This document shows, one piece after another, positions 55,699 to 63,908 of a DNA stretch of 64,000 nt. The notes under the pieces are model-generated. The model was not told where the DNA came from and searched no databases. It saw nothing but the letters and a program-made list of their open reading frames with translations. This DNA comes from Kitasatospora sp. NBC_01266 (GTDB lineage: Bacteria; Actinomycetota; Actinomycetes; Streptomycetales; Streptomycetaceae), in assembly GCF_036242395.1 (NCBI RefSeq), contig NZ_CP108458.1, forward strand, positions 2,232,001 through 2,296,000, in the 5' to 3' direction. How positions within the stretch are numbered: the stretch's first letter is position 1; the number at the start of each line of letters is the position of its first letter. The translations under genes were made by a program, and so were the position numbers.

Positions 55699-56724
55699 AT
55701 GGAGGGCGACCCGCCCCTCTCACCCGAACGGACGGTGCGCGCCTTGTCCGGACATCCGCTGCCCGACGACTTCACCGGCAACGACTCGTGGGACGGCGAT
55801 GCACCGCGCCCGGGCGAGGAACTCCCCGAGGCCGTGACCGCACCGGCCGGCGCGCGGGCGATCCGCTGTCCGGCCTGCCGGCGCGAGCACGTGTACGAGC
55901 CGCCGGCCCTGCCCTGCCCGTGCGGGGCCGCGCTCAAGGTGCCGCTGCTGCGCGGCGGCGTGCCGGTGCAGGTGCGGTTCCGCTCCTGGGAGGACTCCTG
56001 GCTGAGCCTGCGCTGCCCGAGCTGCGGGCGCAACGACCAGTGGCCGCAGCCGGAGTTCACCTGCAACTGCGGTGCCACTGTGCGCCTGCCGGTCGACCGC
56101 GCGCCGCGTGCGGGAGCCGCCGGGCCGCAGGGTTCGCGCCCGCTCGGCGTGCGCCCCGGGGCGGGCGGCGCACCGCACGGCGAGGGTTCGCTGTACGCGG
56201 AGCGGCAGGGCCAGTCCGGCCAGCCGGGCCAGCCCGGCCGGCTGGGCGGTCCGCAGCGCACCGGAGTGCCGGGGGTGCCGTCCGTCCCGCCGGCCACCCC
56301 TCCCGACGTCCCGCAGGGCGGCCGGTGGCAGAACCGGCCGCCGTTCCGCCCACAGCCGGTCCGCACCGGACAGGACGCCGTGCTGGCCGCCGCCCGCTAC
56401 CTGGAGTGGCTCGGCTTCAGCGAGCTGGAACTGACCGAGGGCCAGGAGCGGGAGGCGGTCACGCTGCTCGGCGAGCGCCTGGTGGCCCAGGTGGACACCT
56501 GGCCGGAGCAGGCGGACATGCGCTCGGTCGAGTGCCTGTGGCTGCAGACCCTGCACGCCGAGGAGATGGCCGCCGCGATGTTCACCACCGCCGGGTACTC
56601 GCACCAGGCGACGGTGCGCGGCGAGCAGTTGCTGGTCGCACTCTTCACGCTGGACGAGGGCGGCGTGCCGCAGCCGGTGAACGGCGCGGCCGAGGCGCTG
56701 CTGGAGACCGGCTGGACCTCCTGA
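55699..56724 (+). CDS. Double zinc-ribbon protein with a degenerate Mrr-like C-terminal domain
   Basis: A 341-residue protein of unknown function. Two zinc ribbons are visible: CPAC...CPCG (Cys57, 60, 73, 75) and CPSC...CNCG (Cys106, 109, 122, 124). A Gly/Pro/Gln-rich linker (about 135-220) follows. The C-terminal domain (about 228-341) has AARYLEWLGFSELELTEGQE, RLVAQVD, VECLWLQTLH, AAMFTTAGYSHQATV and ALFTLDEGG. The order resembles Mrr-type restriction-endonuclease folds, but the expected D...(E/Q)xK is absent (QVD). Nuclease activity is therefore doubtful. Start could be ATG 55699 or GTG 55735; both lack a strong SD. Confidence 0.6.
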   Translation: MEGDPPLSPERTVRALSGHPLPDDFTGNDSWDGDAPRPGEELPEAVTAPAGARAIRCPACRREHVYEPPALPCPCGAALKVPLLRGGVPVQVRFRSWEDSWLSLRCPSCGRNDQWPQPEFTCNCGATVRLPVDRAPRAGAAGPQGSRPLGVRPGAGGAPHGEGSLYAERQGQSGQPGQPGRLGGPQRTGVPGVPSVPPATPPDVPQGGRWQNRPPFRPQPVRTGQDAVLAAARYLEWLGFSELELTEGQEREAVTLLGERLVAQVDTWPEQADMRSVECLWLQTLHAEEMAAAMFTTAGYSHQATVRGEQLLVALFTLDEGGVPQPVNGAAEALLETGWTS

Positions 56725-56873
56725 CCCTCCGTCACCACCAGCCCCAGCAGGCGGCCCCGGACTGATCAAAACGGAAATAGAACCGAAATACGTCGCGCTC
56801 GTGATCTGGTGCACAAGCTCACCCGAGTGTTGAATTGCGGTGCTCCACGGCCTGGTCGGTGGTTTTCGGTCGT

Positions 56874-56891
56874 CGATATGTCGCCATATCG
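56874..56891. promoter_or_regulatory. Palindrome upstream of the TPR-like gene
   Basis: CGATATG-TCGC-CATATCG is a perfect 7-bp dyad with a 4-nt spacer, AT-rich against its surroundings, 50 bp before the predicted TTG start. It is the only obvious operator-like site in the 217-bp gap 56725-56941. Confidence 0.5.
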
Positions 56892-56941
56892 CCGTCGGAG
56901 CACCCGCATGGCCGTGAGGCACCGCACACAAGGAGGTGGCG

Positions 56942-57943
56942 TTGTCGGAGCACGGAACGGCCCCGCTGGGCGGGGGGACGCGCGGCCGGCCGGCGGATGC
57001 CGACCGACACCAGGACGGCAGACCAGGGGGCGCCGGGGCCAAGCCGCCCGGGGGGCCGCCGGGGGTGCCACCGCACGGCGGGGGGCTGCATCCGGGAGCC
57101 GACGGCCCGCTCGACGAGATCACCAGCGGCACCGTGTGGCGGCTGCGCTCGCGGGCCTGCTGGCAGGAGGCCGCCGAACTGCTCGGCCGCAGCGCCGAAC
57201 GGGACGCCCGAACCGCCCTGGTGCGGGCCGAGTTACTGATCGAGCAGTGCCTGTTCACCGCCGACCACTGGGACCAGGCGGAGTCCGCGCTGCGGCTCGC
57301 CGAGGCCGGGGTGACCAGCACCGAGCAGCGCGCGGCGGCGGCCTGCGCGCGCGGCTTCCTGGCCTACCTGGGCAGCGTGCTCGGGCCGCGCGACCGGCTG
57401 GACGAGGCGCAGGCCGCACTCGGCCGGACCTCCGCGCTGCTGCCGCCGAGCGCGCCGGGGCGGCCGCTGCTGGACTTCCGGCGCGGGCTGGTCGCGGAGA
57501 ACCTGCTGCGTGACCAGACCGCCGCCTGGATCGCCTACCGCCGGGCCCACGACGGGGCGTTGGCGCACGGCGACACCCTGCTCGCGTCCGCCACCTGGCG
57601 GCACCTGGCCGCCCTCGCGCTGGCCGGCGGCGACCGGGTGCGGGCCCGCGAGGGCTTCGCCGCCTCACTGCGGCTGCGCGAGGAGCTGGGCTTCATGGTG
57701 GGTGTGGCGCCGGCCCTGGCGGCCCTGGCCGAGGTCTCGGAGCCGGCTGAGGCACGGCGGCTGCGGGCCGAGGCCGGACGGCTGGTGCAGGCGCTGGGGG
57801 GTGTGCCGGTCTGGCTGGTGGGCCGACTGGGTGAGGACGGCGACACCGGCAGCCCCGGCGGTCCCCCGGGCGCCCCGCGCGGCGCGCCGCCGAGCGCCCG
57901 CCCCGGCGTGCCCCGCACCCGTGGCGCGGCGGGGGCGGCCTGA
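56942..57943 (+). CDS. TPR-like helical protein with a TTA codon
   Basis: A 333-residue protein of unknown function. The first ~60 residues are Gly/Pro/His-rich and disordered. The core (about 65-295) is a series of helix pairs with TPR character (ALVRAELLIEQCLFTADHWD, AAWIAYRRAHDGALAHGDTL, HLAALALAGGDRVRAREGF). The tail is again Gly/Pro-rich. The TTG at 56942 is preferred because AGGAGG (56931-56936) is 5 nt upstream; a GTG at 56936 overlaps that SD. Codon 98 is TTA (57233-57235), so translation should need the bldA tRNA, pointing to late or developmental expression. Confidence 0.7.
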   Translation: MSEHGTAPLGGGTRGRPADADRHQDGRPGGAGAKPPGGPPGVPPHGGGLHPGADGPLDEITSGTVWRLRSRACWQEAAELLGRSAERDARTALVRAELLIEQCLFTADHWDQAESALRLAEAGVTSTEQRAAAACARGFLAYLGSVLGPRDRLDEAQAALGRTSALLPPSAPGRPLLDFRRGLVAENLLRDQTAAWIAYRRAHDGALAHGDTLLASATWRHLAALALAGGDRVRAREGFAASLRLREELGFMVGVAPALAALAEVSEPAEARRLRAEAGRLVQALGGVPVWLVGRLGEDGDTGSPGGPPGAPRGAPPSARPGVPRTRGAAGAA

Positions 57944-58009
57944 CCGGCCCGCAGGTGGGCGGGACCCCCCGGACGGACGCGGCTGGGGGAGCGCCGACGG
58001 CCCGTCAGC

Positions 58010-58028
58010 TAAGGTGAGGCTAACCTGA
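58010..58028. promoter_or_regulatory. Iron box (DmdR/DtxR-type)
   Basis: TAAGGTGAGGCTAACCTGA matches the inverted consensus TTAGGTTAGGCTCACCTAA at 16 of 19 positions when read on the minus strand. It lies 39 bp upstream of a small [2Fe-2S] protein gene and predicts iron repression. Confidence 0.75.
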
Positions 58029-58059
58029 GGACGGTGGGGTGTTGTGCACCCCACCGTCC
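58029..58059 (+). terminator. Hairpin between the iron box and the [2Fe-2S] gene
   Basis: GGACGGTGGGGTG pairs perfectly with CACCCCACCGTCC (13 bp, 5-nt TTGTG loop) and begins at the base after the iron box. It ends 7 nt before the ATG. It may terminate transcription from upstream, or act as an attenuator in the leader, since no SD is free. Confidence 0.6.
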
Positions 58060-58066
58060 TTCCGCC

Positions 58067-58420
58067 ATGACCCGATGGGGCCTCGCCGTGACCGAGTGCG
58101 CCACCCCGTACCCGCCCCCGGCTCCCCCGTTCACCGGCGCCTACACCGCGTTCGCCCAGGTCTTCCCCGACCTGCGGATCCAGCACCGCGCCGCCGCCGG
58201 ACTGCTCGGCCAGGAGACCCGCGCGCTGGCCGCGCTGGCCGCGCTGCTGCCCGAGGACGCGGACAACGCACCGTTCGGCGGAGCCGCCGCGTTCCGGCTC
58301 GCCCGGCCGAGCCGCCCCGCCGGCCCGCCGACTCCGCTGCGCACCCGGGTGAGCTGCTGCCTCTACTACACGGTGCGCCCCGGGGAACCGTGCGCCGGCT
58401 GCCCGCGCGCCTGCCACTGA
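58067..58420 (+). CDS. FhuF-like small [2Fe-2S] protein (ferric-siderophore reductase type)
   Basis: A 117-residue cytoplasmic protein. The C-terminal RVSCCLYYTVRPGEPCAGCP is the CC-x10-C-x2-C cluster motif of FhuF-type siderophore-iron reductases. It lacks the larger N-terminal FhuF domain, so it is either a truncated member or a stand-alone ferredoxin-like component. The ATG at 58067 is chosen because the iron box and a hairpin lie immediately upstream; a start at 58034 would be inside that hairpin. Iron limitation should induce it. Confidence 0.8.
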   Translation: MTRWGLAVTECATPYPPPAPPFTGAYTAFAQVFPDLRIQHRAAAGLLGQETRALAALAALLPEDADNAPFGGAAAFRLARPSRPAGPPTPLRTRVSCCLYYTVRPGEPCAGCPRACH

Positions 58421-58634
58421 GCGGCCCGTCCCGCCGTCGGCCCGTCCCACCGTCGGACCACCCACCGGCGGTGCCGGTCATACCATCATCCTGACGAAAC
58501 GTCAGTCTCCGCTCTCTCCAGTGTATTTACCCCCAAAGCGCCCACGCGGCGGAGCACCATCGGCCATGATGAACCTCCTTCGGGTGGCCCCCGCGCCATC
58601 CCGCACGCCGAGAGAGCGAGGCTGGTCCAGCACC

Positions 58635-59648
58635 ATGAAACTGTCGGACATACCACTGGGCTGGGCCATGGCCGCCGTCGCCGTCCTGCTGCCGGGCGCC
58701 CTGCTGCTGGCCTTCCTGCGCAGCAGGGGTGCGACCGCCGCGCACGGCACGGACTCCTGGGAGCGCACCGAGGAGCGGCGGCGCCGCAAGGAGTCGCTCT
58801 ACGGCGGCGCCTCCTACACCCTGCTCTTCTGCTGCGCGGCCGTCGCCGCCGCGCTCTCCTTCCACGGCCTGGTCGGCTTCGGCACCCAGAACCTGGGCCT
58901 GTCCGGCGGCTGGGAGTACCTGGTCCCGTTCGGCCTGGACGGCGCCGCGATGTTCTGCTCCGTGCTCGCCGTCCGCGAGGCCAGCCACGGCGACGCCGCG
59001 CTCGGCTCGCGCCTGCTGGTCTGGCTCTTCGCCGGCGCCTCGGCCTGGTTCAACTGGGTGCACGCGCCGCGCGGCGGCGGCCACGACGGCGCCCCGCAGT
59101 TCTTCGCCGGGATGTCGCTGTCGGCCGCGGTGCTCTTCGACCGGGCGCTGAAGCAGACCCGCCGGGCGGCGCTGCGCGAGCAGGGACTGGTGCCCAGGCC
59201 GCTGCCGCAGATCCGGATCGTGCGCTGGCTGCGCGCGCCGCTGGAGACCTACGCGGCCTGGTCGCTGATGCTGCTCGAAGGCGTCCGCAGCCTGGACGAG
59301 GCGGTCGAGGAGGTCCGCGACACCAAGCGGGAGGCCGTGGTCAACCGGGAGCGCCAGCGGCTCGCCAGCCGCCGCGAGCGGGCCGAGATCCGCGCGATCA
59401 ACCGGGCCCACAGCGGCTGGGGCCGGTCCCGCGCCGGCGCCGCCGCCCGCCAGCTGGAGCCCGCCGGCGGCGGCACGGAGCCCGCGATAGCACCGGCTCC
59501 CGCCGCCGAGAGCAGCACCGCGCCCGGCCTGCCGACCCGCCCGGGGCGGCGGACCATCGACCTCAGCACCGACGAGGACACCATGACGCTGCCCCGGCTC
59601 GACTCGCTGGAGCAGAAACTCAAGGACCTGGAGCGGCAGTTCGGCTAG
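58635..59648 (+). CDS. DUF2637 domain-containing membrane protein
   Basis: A 337-residue protein with a short N-terminal membrane helix (WAMAAVAVLLPGALLLAFL) and about three more in the DUF2637 core: TLLFCCAAVAAALSFHGLVG, YLVPFGLDGAAMFCSVLAVR and LLVWLFAGASAWFNWVHA. A charged cytoplasmic tail has a coiled-coil-like segment (VREVRDTKREAVV-type, about 235-275) and ends with LDSLEQKLKDLERQFG. DUF2637 proteins are common on actinomycete mobile elements and chromosomes, with no defined role. The ATG at 58635 starts the protein at the first helix; earlier ATGs at 58566 and 58569 lack an SD. Confidence 0.8.
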   Translation: MKLSDIPLGWAMAAVAVLLPGALLLAFLRSRGATAAHGTDSWERTEERRRRKESLYGGASYTLLFCCAAVAAALSFHGLVGFGTQNLGLSGGWEYLVPFGLDGAAMFCSVLAVREASHGDAALGSRLLVWLFAGASAWFNWVHAPRGGGHDGAPQFFAGMSLSAAVLFDRALKQTRRAALREQGLVPRPLPQIRIVRWLRAPLETYAAWSLMLLEGVRSLDEAVEEVRDTKREAVVNRERQRLASRRERAEIRAINRAHSGWGRSRAGAAARQLEPAGGGTEPAIAPAPAAESSTAPGLPTRPGRRTIDLSTDEDTMTLPRLDSLEQKLKDLERQFG

Positions 59649-59679
59649 GACCGACCGGTCACGGAGGCAGGCGGCGGGC

Positions 59680-61908
59680 TCAGGCCGCCTGCCCCGCCGC
59701 CGCGAGCGCCGACAGCTCGAACCACATCCGCTTGCCTGACCCGCGCGGCTCCACGCCCCAGGCGTCCGCGAGCGCCTCGACCAGCATCAGGCCGCGCCCG
59801 GAGGATGCCTGCTCCCCCGGGGTGCGCCGCTTGGGCCACAGGTCGGACTCGTCCTCGACCTCGATCCGCAGCCGCGGCTCACGGGCGTCCTCGCGGTAGA
59901 GGCGGGCGGTGAACATCGCGTCCCGGTCGGTGTGCCGGATCGCGTTGGTGACCAGCTCCGAGGCGAGCAGTTCGGCGGTGTCGATCAGCTCGGACACGCC
60001 CCAGCGGCGCAGCGCGTCCCGCAGTTCGCCGCGCAGCTCGGAGACCCGGGCCAGGTCGGCCTGCCCGATCCGGCGGCGCAGCTGCTGGGCCGCCAACCCG
60101 CCTTCGGGGCCGTCCCAGCGGAGCAGCAGCAGCGCGATGTCGTCCTCGCGCTCGGCGGAGTCGGCGGCCCGGGCGGCGATCCGGTCGGCGAGTTCCTCGA
60201 TCGGGTCGGCCGTGCCGCCGTCGGCCGTGACCGGCAGTTCGCCGGCCACCGCCTCGCAGAGCCGGGCCATCCCGGTGTCCAGGTCCATCGCGCGTGACTC
60301 GACCAGGCCGTCCGTGCAGAGCACCACGGTCTCGCCCGGGTCCAGGCTGAACCGGGTGACCTGGTACTCCTGGTCGGCGCCGATGCCCAGCGGCAGCCCG
60401 CCGACCACGCTCTGCACGGTGCTGGTGCCGTCCGCCCGGCGCACCACCGGGTCCAGGTGCCCGGCCCGGACCGCGTAGACCACGCCGTAGTCGACGTTGA
60501 CCTCGGCGTAGGTGCAGGTGGCGAAGTGGTCGGTGTCCAGGTCGGCCAGGAAGCGCGAGGCCCGGGCCATCACGGCGGCCGGCGGGTGCCCCTCGGCGGC
60601 GTAGGCGCGCAGCGCGATCCGCAGCTGCCCCATGATCCCGGCCGCGTGCACGTCGTGGCCCTGCACGTCGCCGATCACCAGGCCGACGTGCCCGCCGGGC
60701 AGCGGCACCACGTCGTACCAGTCGCCGCCGATCTGTAGCCCGGAGCCGGCCGGCAGGTAGCGCACCGCGGTGGTCACCCCCGGCACGGCCGGCACGGTGC
60801 GCGGCAGCATCACCCGCTGCAGGCCGGCCGCCAGCTCGTGCTCGGCGTCGTGCAGCCGGGCCCGGGCCAGCGACTGGGCGACCAGGCCGCCCAGGGTGGA
60901 GAGCAGGGTGCGCTCGTCGGCGTCCAGCTCGCGCGAGTCGTCGAAGCTCACCAGGCACAGGCCGATCACCCGGCCGCTGACCACCAGCGGCAGGTAGGCC
61001 CAGGCGCTGCGCCCGGTGCCGATCACCCGCGGCCAGGCCTGCGGGAACCGCTCGCGGTACTCGTCCTGGCTGGCCAGGAAGAGCGGCAGCCGGTTGCGGA
61101 TCGCCTCGGCGGCGGGCTGGAACGGCTCCAGCGGCATCCGGTCGTAGGCGACCATGTCCTCCTGGCGGTAGCCGCTGGCGCCCAGGATCTGCAGCCGGCC
61201 GGCCTCCATCGAGGCCAGCACCAGGCCGTCCGGCGGCAGGCCGGGCAGCGGCAGCTCGGTGAAGACCCGGGCCACGTCCCGCACCGTGACAGCCTCGGAG
61301 AGCGCCCGGGCGGCCTCCTTGATGAAGCGCGAGCGCTCCTCGCGCAGGGCCGCCTGCCGCCCCGCGTCCTCCCGCTTGTGCAGCTCGGCGGTGGCGTCCC
61401 AGACGAAGCCGACCATCCGCGAGGGCCGACCGAAGGCGTCGGCCAGCACCCGGCCGCGGAACCGGACGGCGTGCAGCTCGCCACCGGGGAAGACGGTGCG
61501 GTAGTAGGCGCCGCACTGGCCCAGCTCGGCCACCGCGCGCTCGACCCGGCGGCGCACCACCGGCGCGTCCTCGGGGTGCAGCAGCGCGAGGAAGTCCTCG
61601 GACCTGACCTCGGTGGTGCGACCGCGCACGCCCATGAAGCCGCAGGCGCGCTGGTCGGCCTCGATCAGGTCGCGGCGGATGTCCCAGTCGAAGGAGCCGA
61701 TGCCGTTGGCGGCCATCGCCGGCTCCAGCCACTCCGGGGTGGAGTCACCGGTGCGTTCCGGCAGGCTCTGCACGGAGGGCAGCGCCACGGGTGCGGCGAC
61801 CCGGCCGCCCGCCTGGCTGCTGCCGCGGGTGCCGGCACGCCGACCGCCCTGGGCCTGCGGGCCGAGTGGAAGGCGTGCACGTCCCTGCGGCTCGGGCTCA
61901 GTCGCCAT
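59680..61908 (-). CDS. PAS-GAF-SpoIIE phosphatase-HATPase regulatory protein
   Basis: A 742-residue multidomain regulator of the kind that controls anti-sigma/anti-anti-sigma switches. Order: Gly/Arg-rich N-terminus; PAS domain (about 60-180, NGIGSFDWDIRRDLIEADQR); GAF domain (about 200-350); PP2C/SpoIIE core (about 360-580, with GGDWYDVVPLPGGHVGLVIG, DVQGHDVHAAGIMGQLR, VLCTDGLVE and REDDIALLLL); C-terminal HATPase (about 600-735, ELVTNAIRHTDRD, GRGLMLVEALADAWGV). It could dephosphorylate an anti-anti-sigma factor and also bind or phosphorylate one. The ATG at 61908 has AGGAGA upstream. A separate HATPase gene follows upstream. Confidence 0.93.
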   Translation of the reverse strand: MATEPEPQGRARLPLGPQAQGGRRAGTRGSSQAGGRVAAPVALPSVQSLPERTGDSTPEWLEPAMAANGIGSFDWDIRRDLIEADQRACGFMGVRGRTTEVRSEDFLALLHPEDAPVVRRRVERAVAELGQCGAYYRTVFPGGELHAVRFRGRVLADAFGRPSRMVGFVWDATAELHKREDAGRQAALREERSRFIKEAARALSEAVTVRDVARVFTELPLPGLPPDGLVLASMEAGRLQILGASGYRQEDMVAYDRMPLEPFQPAAEAIRNRLPLFLASQDEYRERFPQAWPRVIGTGRSAWAYLPLVVSGRVIGLCLVSFDDSRELDADERTLLSTLGGLVAQSLARARLHDAEHELAAGLQRVMLPRTVPAVPGVTTAVRYLPAGSGLQIGGDWYDVVPLPGGHVGLVIGDVQGHDVHAAGIMGQLRIALRAYAAEGHPPAAVMARASRFLADLDTDHFATCTYAEVNVDYGVVYAVRAGHLDPVVRRADGTSTVQSVVGGLPLGIGADQEYQVTRFSLDPGETVVLCTDGLVESRAMDLDTGMARLCEAVAGELPVTADGGTADPIEELADRIAARAADSAEREDDIALLLLRWDGPEGGLAAQQLRRRIGQADLARVSELRGELRDALRRWGVSELIDTAELLASELVTNAIRHTDRDAMFTARLYREDAREPRLRIEVEDESDLWPKRRTPGEQASSGRGLMLVEALADAWGVEPRGSGKRMWFELSALAAAGQAA

Positions 61909-62092
61909 GGTTCTCCTGCCCCTGCCGGGTCCGTCGGTGGGTGTGCTGCCGGCTGGCGCCACGAGGGTGGGGCGCCTGGTCCGGACACACATTCTCACTA
62001 TCCTGTCGAATGTTCGACCACCCGGCAATAATGCCCGGTCGGCCTGCGCGTAACGTGCCCGGAACGTTCGCGGCGGCTCCCCGGATCACGCG

Positions 62093-62722
62093 TCACGACC
62101 GCCGCGCCGCCAGTTCGAACCAGGTGGTCTTGCCCTCGGCCCGCAGCCGCACGCCCCAGGCGTCCGCCAGCGCCTCGACCAGCACCAGGCCCCGCCCGTC
62201 GGTCTCCGTCTCGGTCGCCCGGCGCGGTCGGGGCAGCCGGCCGTCCCCGTCCCGCACCTCGACCCGCAGCCGCAGGTCGGCGCCGAGCACCGCGTCCAGC
62301 ACCGCGCCGGCCGAGGTGTGCTGCAGCGCGTTGGCGACCAGCTCGGTGGCGAGCAGCTCGGCGGTGTCGGCCAGCGCGGGCACGTCCCAGTCGGCCAGCG
62401 CCCCGCGCAGGGCGGCGCGCAGCGGGGCGATCGCCGCCAGGTCGGCGGGGGCGAAGGCGGCGTGCAACCGGCGGTCCGGCCCGTGCTGCTCGGCGGCGGC
62501 CCGTCCGGCGTCTTCGGCGTCGAGGTCCGTCGTGTCGAGGTCCGCCGTGTCGAGGTCCGCCGTGTCGAGGTCCGTCGTGTCGAGTGCTGCGGTGTCGAGT
62601 GCTGCGGTGTCGAGGTCCACGTTCGGGTCCGTGCTCCGATTCGCGTTCGGGTCCGCGTCCAGGTTCGCAGTCGCGTTCGGGCGCGCGTCCGTCCCGGCCC
62701 CGAAGCGCTGTTGACGTTCCAT
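62093..62722 (-). CDS. ATP-binding protein of the anti-sigma kinase (HATPase_c_2) type
   Basis: A 209-residue protein. The C-terminal 130 residues form a GHKL ATPase: ELLATELVANALQHTSAG (N box), VEVRDGDGRLP and GRGLVLVEALADAWGV, near-identical in its last motif to the neighbouring SpoIIE protein. The N-terminal ~80 residues are low-complexity and acidic, with seven LDTxD-type pentapeptides encoded by a 15-bp tandem repeat. The ATG at 62722 has GGAG closely upstream. It probably acts as an anti-sigma switch protein; no sigma gene is adjacent. Confidence 0.88.
   Translation of the reverse strand: MERQQRFGAGTDARPNATANLDADPNANRSTDPNVDLDTAALDTAALDTTDLDTADLDTADLDTTDLDAEDAGRAAAEQHGPDRRLHAAFAPADLAAIAPLRAALRGALADWDVPALADTAELLATELVANALQHTSAGAVLDAVLGADLRLRVEVRDGDGRLPRPRRATETETDGRGLVLVEALADAWGVRLRAEGKTTWFELAARRS
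62519..62623 (-). repeat. 15-bp in-frame tandem repeat within the HATPase gene
   Basis: Seven 15-bp units (consensus on + strand GTCGAGGTCCGYCGT) encode LDTAA, LDTTD or LDTAD pentapeptides. The period is a multiple of three, so gain or loss of units would lengthen or shorten the acidic N-terminal tail without breaking the frame. Confidence 0.92.
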
Positions 62723-62909
62723 CAGCTCCGCCCCCCTGCTGTGCTCCGATCTATCGTGAGTCCGGCTCGCCCTTGGTCGCAACGGTGCGCGAAACGTCAA
62801 CTGAGGTGCACGGGGGGCTCACGGCGCGCAGTCTGCTGACAGCTTGTCAATACCCGCCGTCCGGCGGCGCTGCGGCGACCGTTCGATCAGTACGACCCGA
62901 TCACTTCGG

Positions 62910-63755
62910 TCAGGACGCGGGGCAGACCCCGAAGTCGACCGCTCCGCTGTCCAGCGCGTAGTACCCGCCGCACACCGCCAGCCGTCCGGCGGCCACCGCG
63001 GGAGCGAGCAGTTCGTCGCCGCGCAGCCGGGCCACGGTCTGCCGGGTCTGTTCCCGCACCACCGCTTCCACCAGTTCCGGGCCGGCCGGCGCCGCCGCAC
63101 CGGGACCGCCCGCCGCCAGCACCGACTGATACGGCGCCCGCAGGCAGCGCGCCACCTGGGCGAGCCGCCCCGGCAGCGGCGCGCCGTCGTGCAGCGAGCG
63201 GACGGCGGCGGTGACCGCGCCGCAGCGCTGGTGCCCGAGCACCAGCAGCAGCGGGGTGGCCAGCTCGGCCGGGCCGTACTCCAGGCTGCCGGCGACCAGC
63301 GGGTCGAAGGTGTGCGCGGCGGTGCGGACCACCAGCAGGTCGCCGAGCCCCTGGTCGAAGACCAGCTCCGGCGGGACCCGGGAGTCGATGCAGGCGAAGA
63401 CCACCGCGAACGGCGCCTGGCCGCCTGCCAGCTCCCGCCGCCGGTCCGGCGAGGCGTCCGGCCGACTGGCCTGTCCGCGCACCCAGCGATCGTTGCCCGC
63501 CCGCAGCCGGGCCAGCGCCTGGGCCGCACCGCCGTCGGGCAGCCCGGTCCCCACCGCTCGCGCGCTGCCCGCCACCCGCGCCCCGGCCCGCGCCGCCGCC
63601 CCGGCGGGCAGCACGCCGAGCGCGCCCGCCGCCAGCATCGTCCGTCGCCGCACCCGTGCCACCTCCAGCCGATCCGCCCCGGCCCGCTCCTGCCCCCGCA
63701 CCCTCGGCACCCTCGGCACCTTCCGCAGCGCCCTCCACCGCTCAACGAGTGACAC
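62910..63755 (-). CDS. Beta-class carbonic anhydrase, Tat-exported
   Basis: A 281-residue zinc enzyme interconverting CO2 and bicarbonate. Zinc ligands are in FACIDSRVPPE (Cys, Asp-Arg dyad) and VLGHQRCGAVTAA (His-x2-Cys). The N-terminus carries a twin-arginine-like signal (RRRTMLAAGALGVLPAGAAA) after a ~36-residue basic leader, implying export. The GTG at 63755 is the annotated start; an internal ATG nearer the RR motif is possible. It diverges from the urease gene, which releases CO2/bicarbonate, so the two may be functionally linked. Confidence 0.9.
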   Translation of the reverse strand: MSLVERWRALRKVPRVPRVRGQERAGADRLEVARVRRRTMLAAGALGVLPAGAAARAGARVAGSARAVGTGLPDGGAAQALARLRAGNDRWVRGQASRPDASPDRRRELAGGQAPFAVVFACIDSRVPPELVFDQGLGDLLVVRTAAHTFDPLVAGSLEYGPAELATPLLLVLGHQRCGAVTAAVRSLHDGAPLPGRLAQVARCLRAPYQSVLAAGGPGAAAPAGPELVEAVVREQTRQTVARLRGDELLAPAVAAGRLAVCGGYYALDSGAVDFGVCPAS

Positions 63756-63823
63756 CCCCGCCGGTCACCCGAATCGCAGAACACCGCAACCCGGGCAAGG
63801 CTGGACACGGCGATCCGATCCAG

Positions 63824-63849
63824 GTTCAATGGCCAGCAGATATTTGAAC
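63824..63849. promoter_or_regulatory. Inverted repeat upstream of the urease gene
   Basis: GTTCAA (63824-63829) and TTGAAC (63844-63849) flank an AT-rich centre in the 153-bp carbonic anhydrase/urease intergenic region. A second dyad, GTTC-N8-GAAC, follows at about 63853-63868. Urease genes are often GlnR-regulated, but I could not fit a confident GlnR box. Confidence 0.35.
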
Positions 63850-63908
63850 GCCGTTCTAACTCACGAACGCATCCCTCTCCTTCCCCCGGTTATCGCGAGC
63901 GAGGCATC

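Noticed and set aside
55720..57321. A 533-codon leftward frame spanning the zinc-ribbon and TPR genes
   Set aside because: Its translation is Ser/Arg/Pro/Cys-rich without motifs, whereas the rightward frames contain zinc ribbons and helical repeats with SD support.
58503..58634. Earlier ATG starts for the DUF2637 gene (58566, 58569)
   Set aside because: They would add a polar, Arg/Pro-rich stretch before the first membrane helix and lack an SD; ATGATGAACCTCC there is anti-SD-like.
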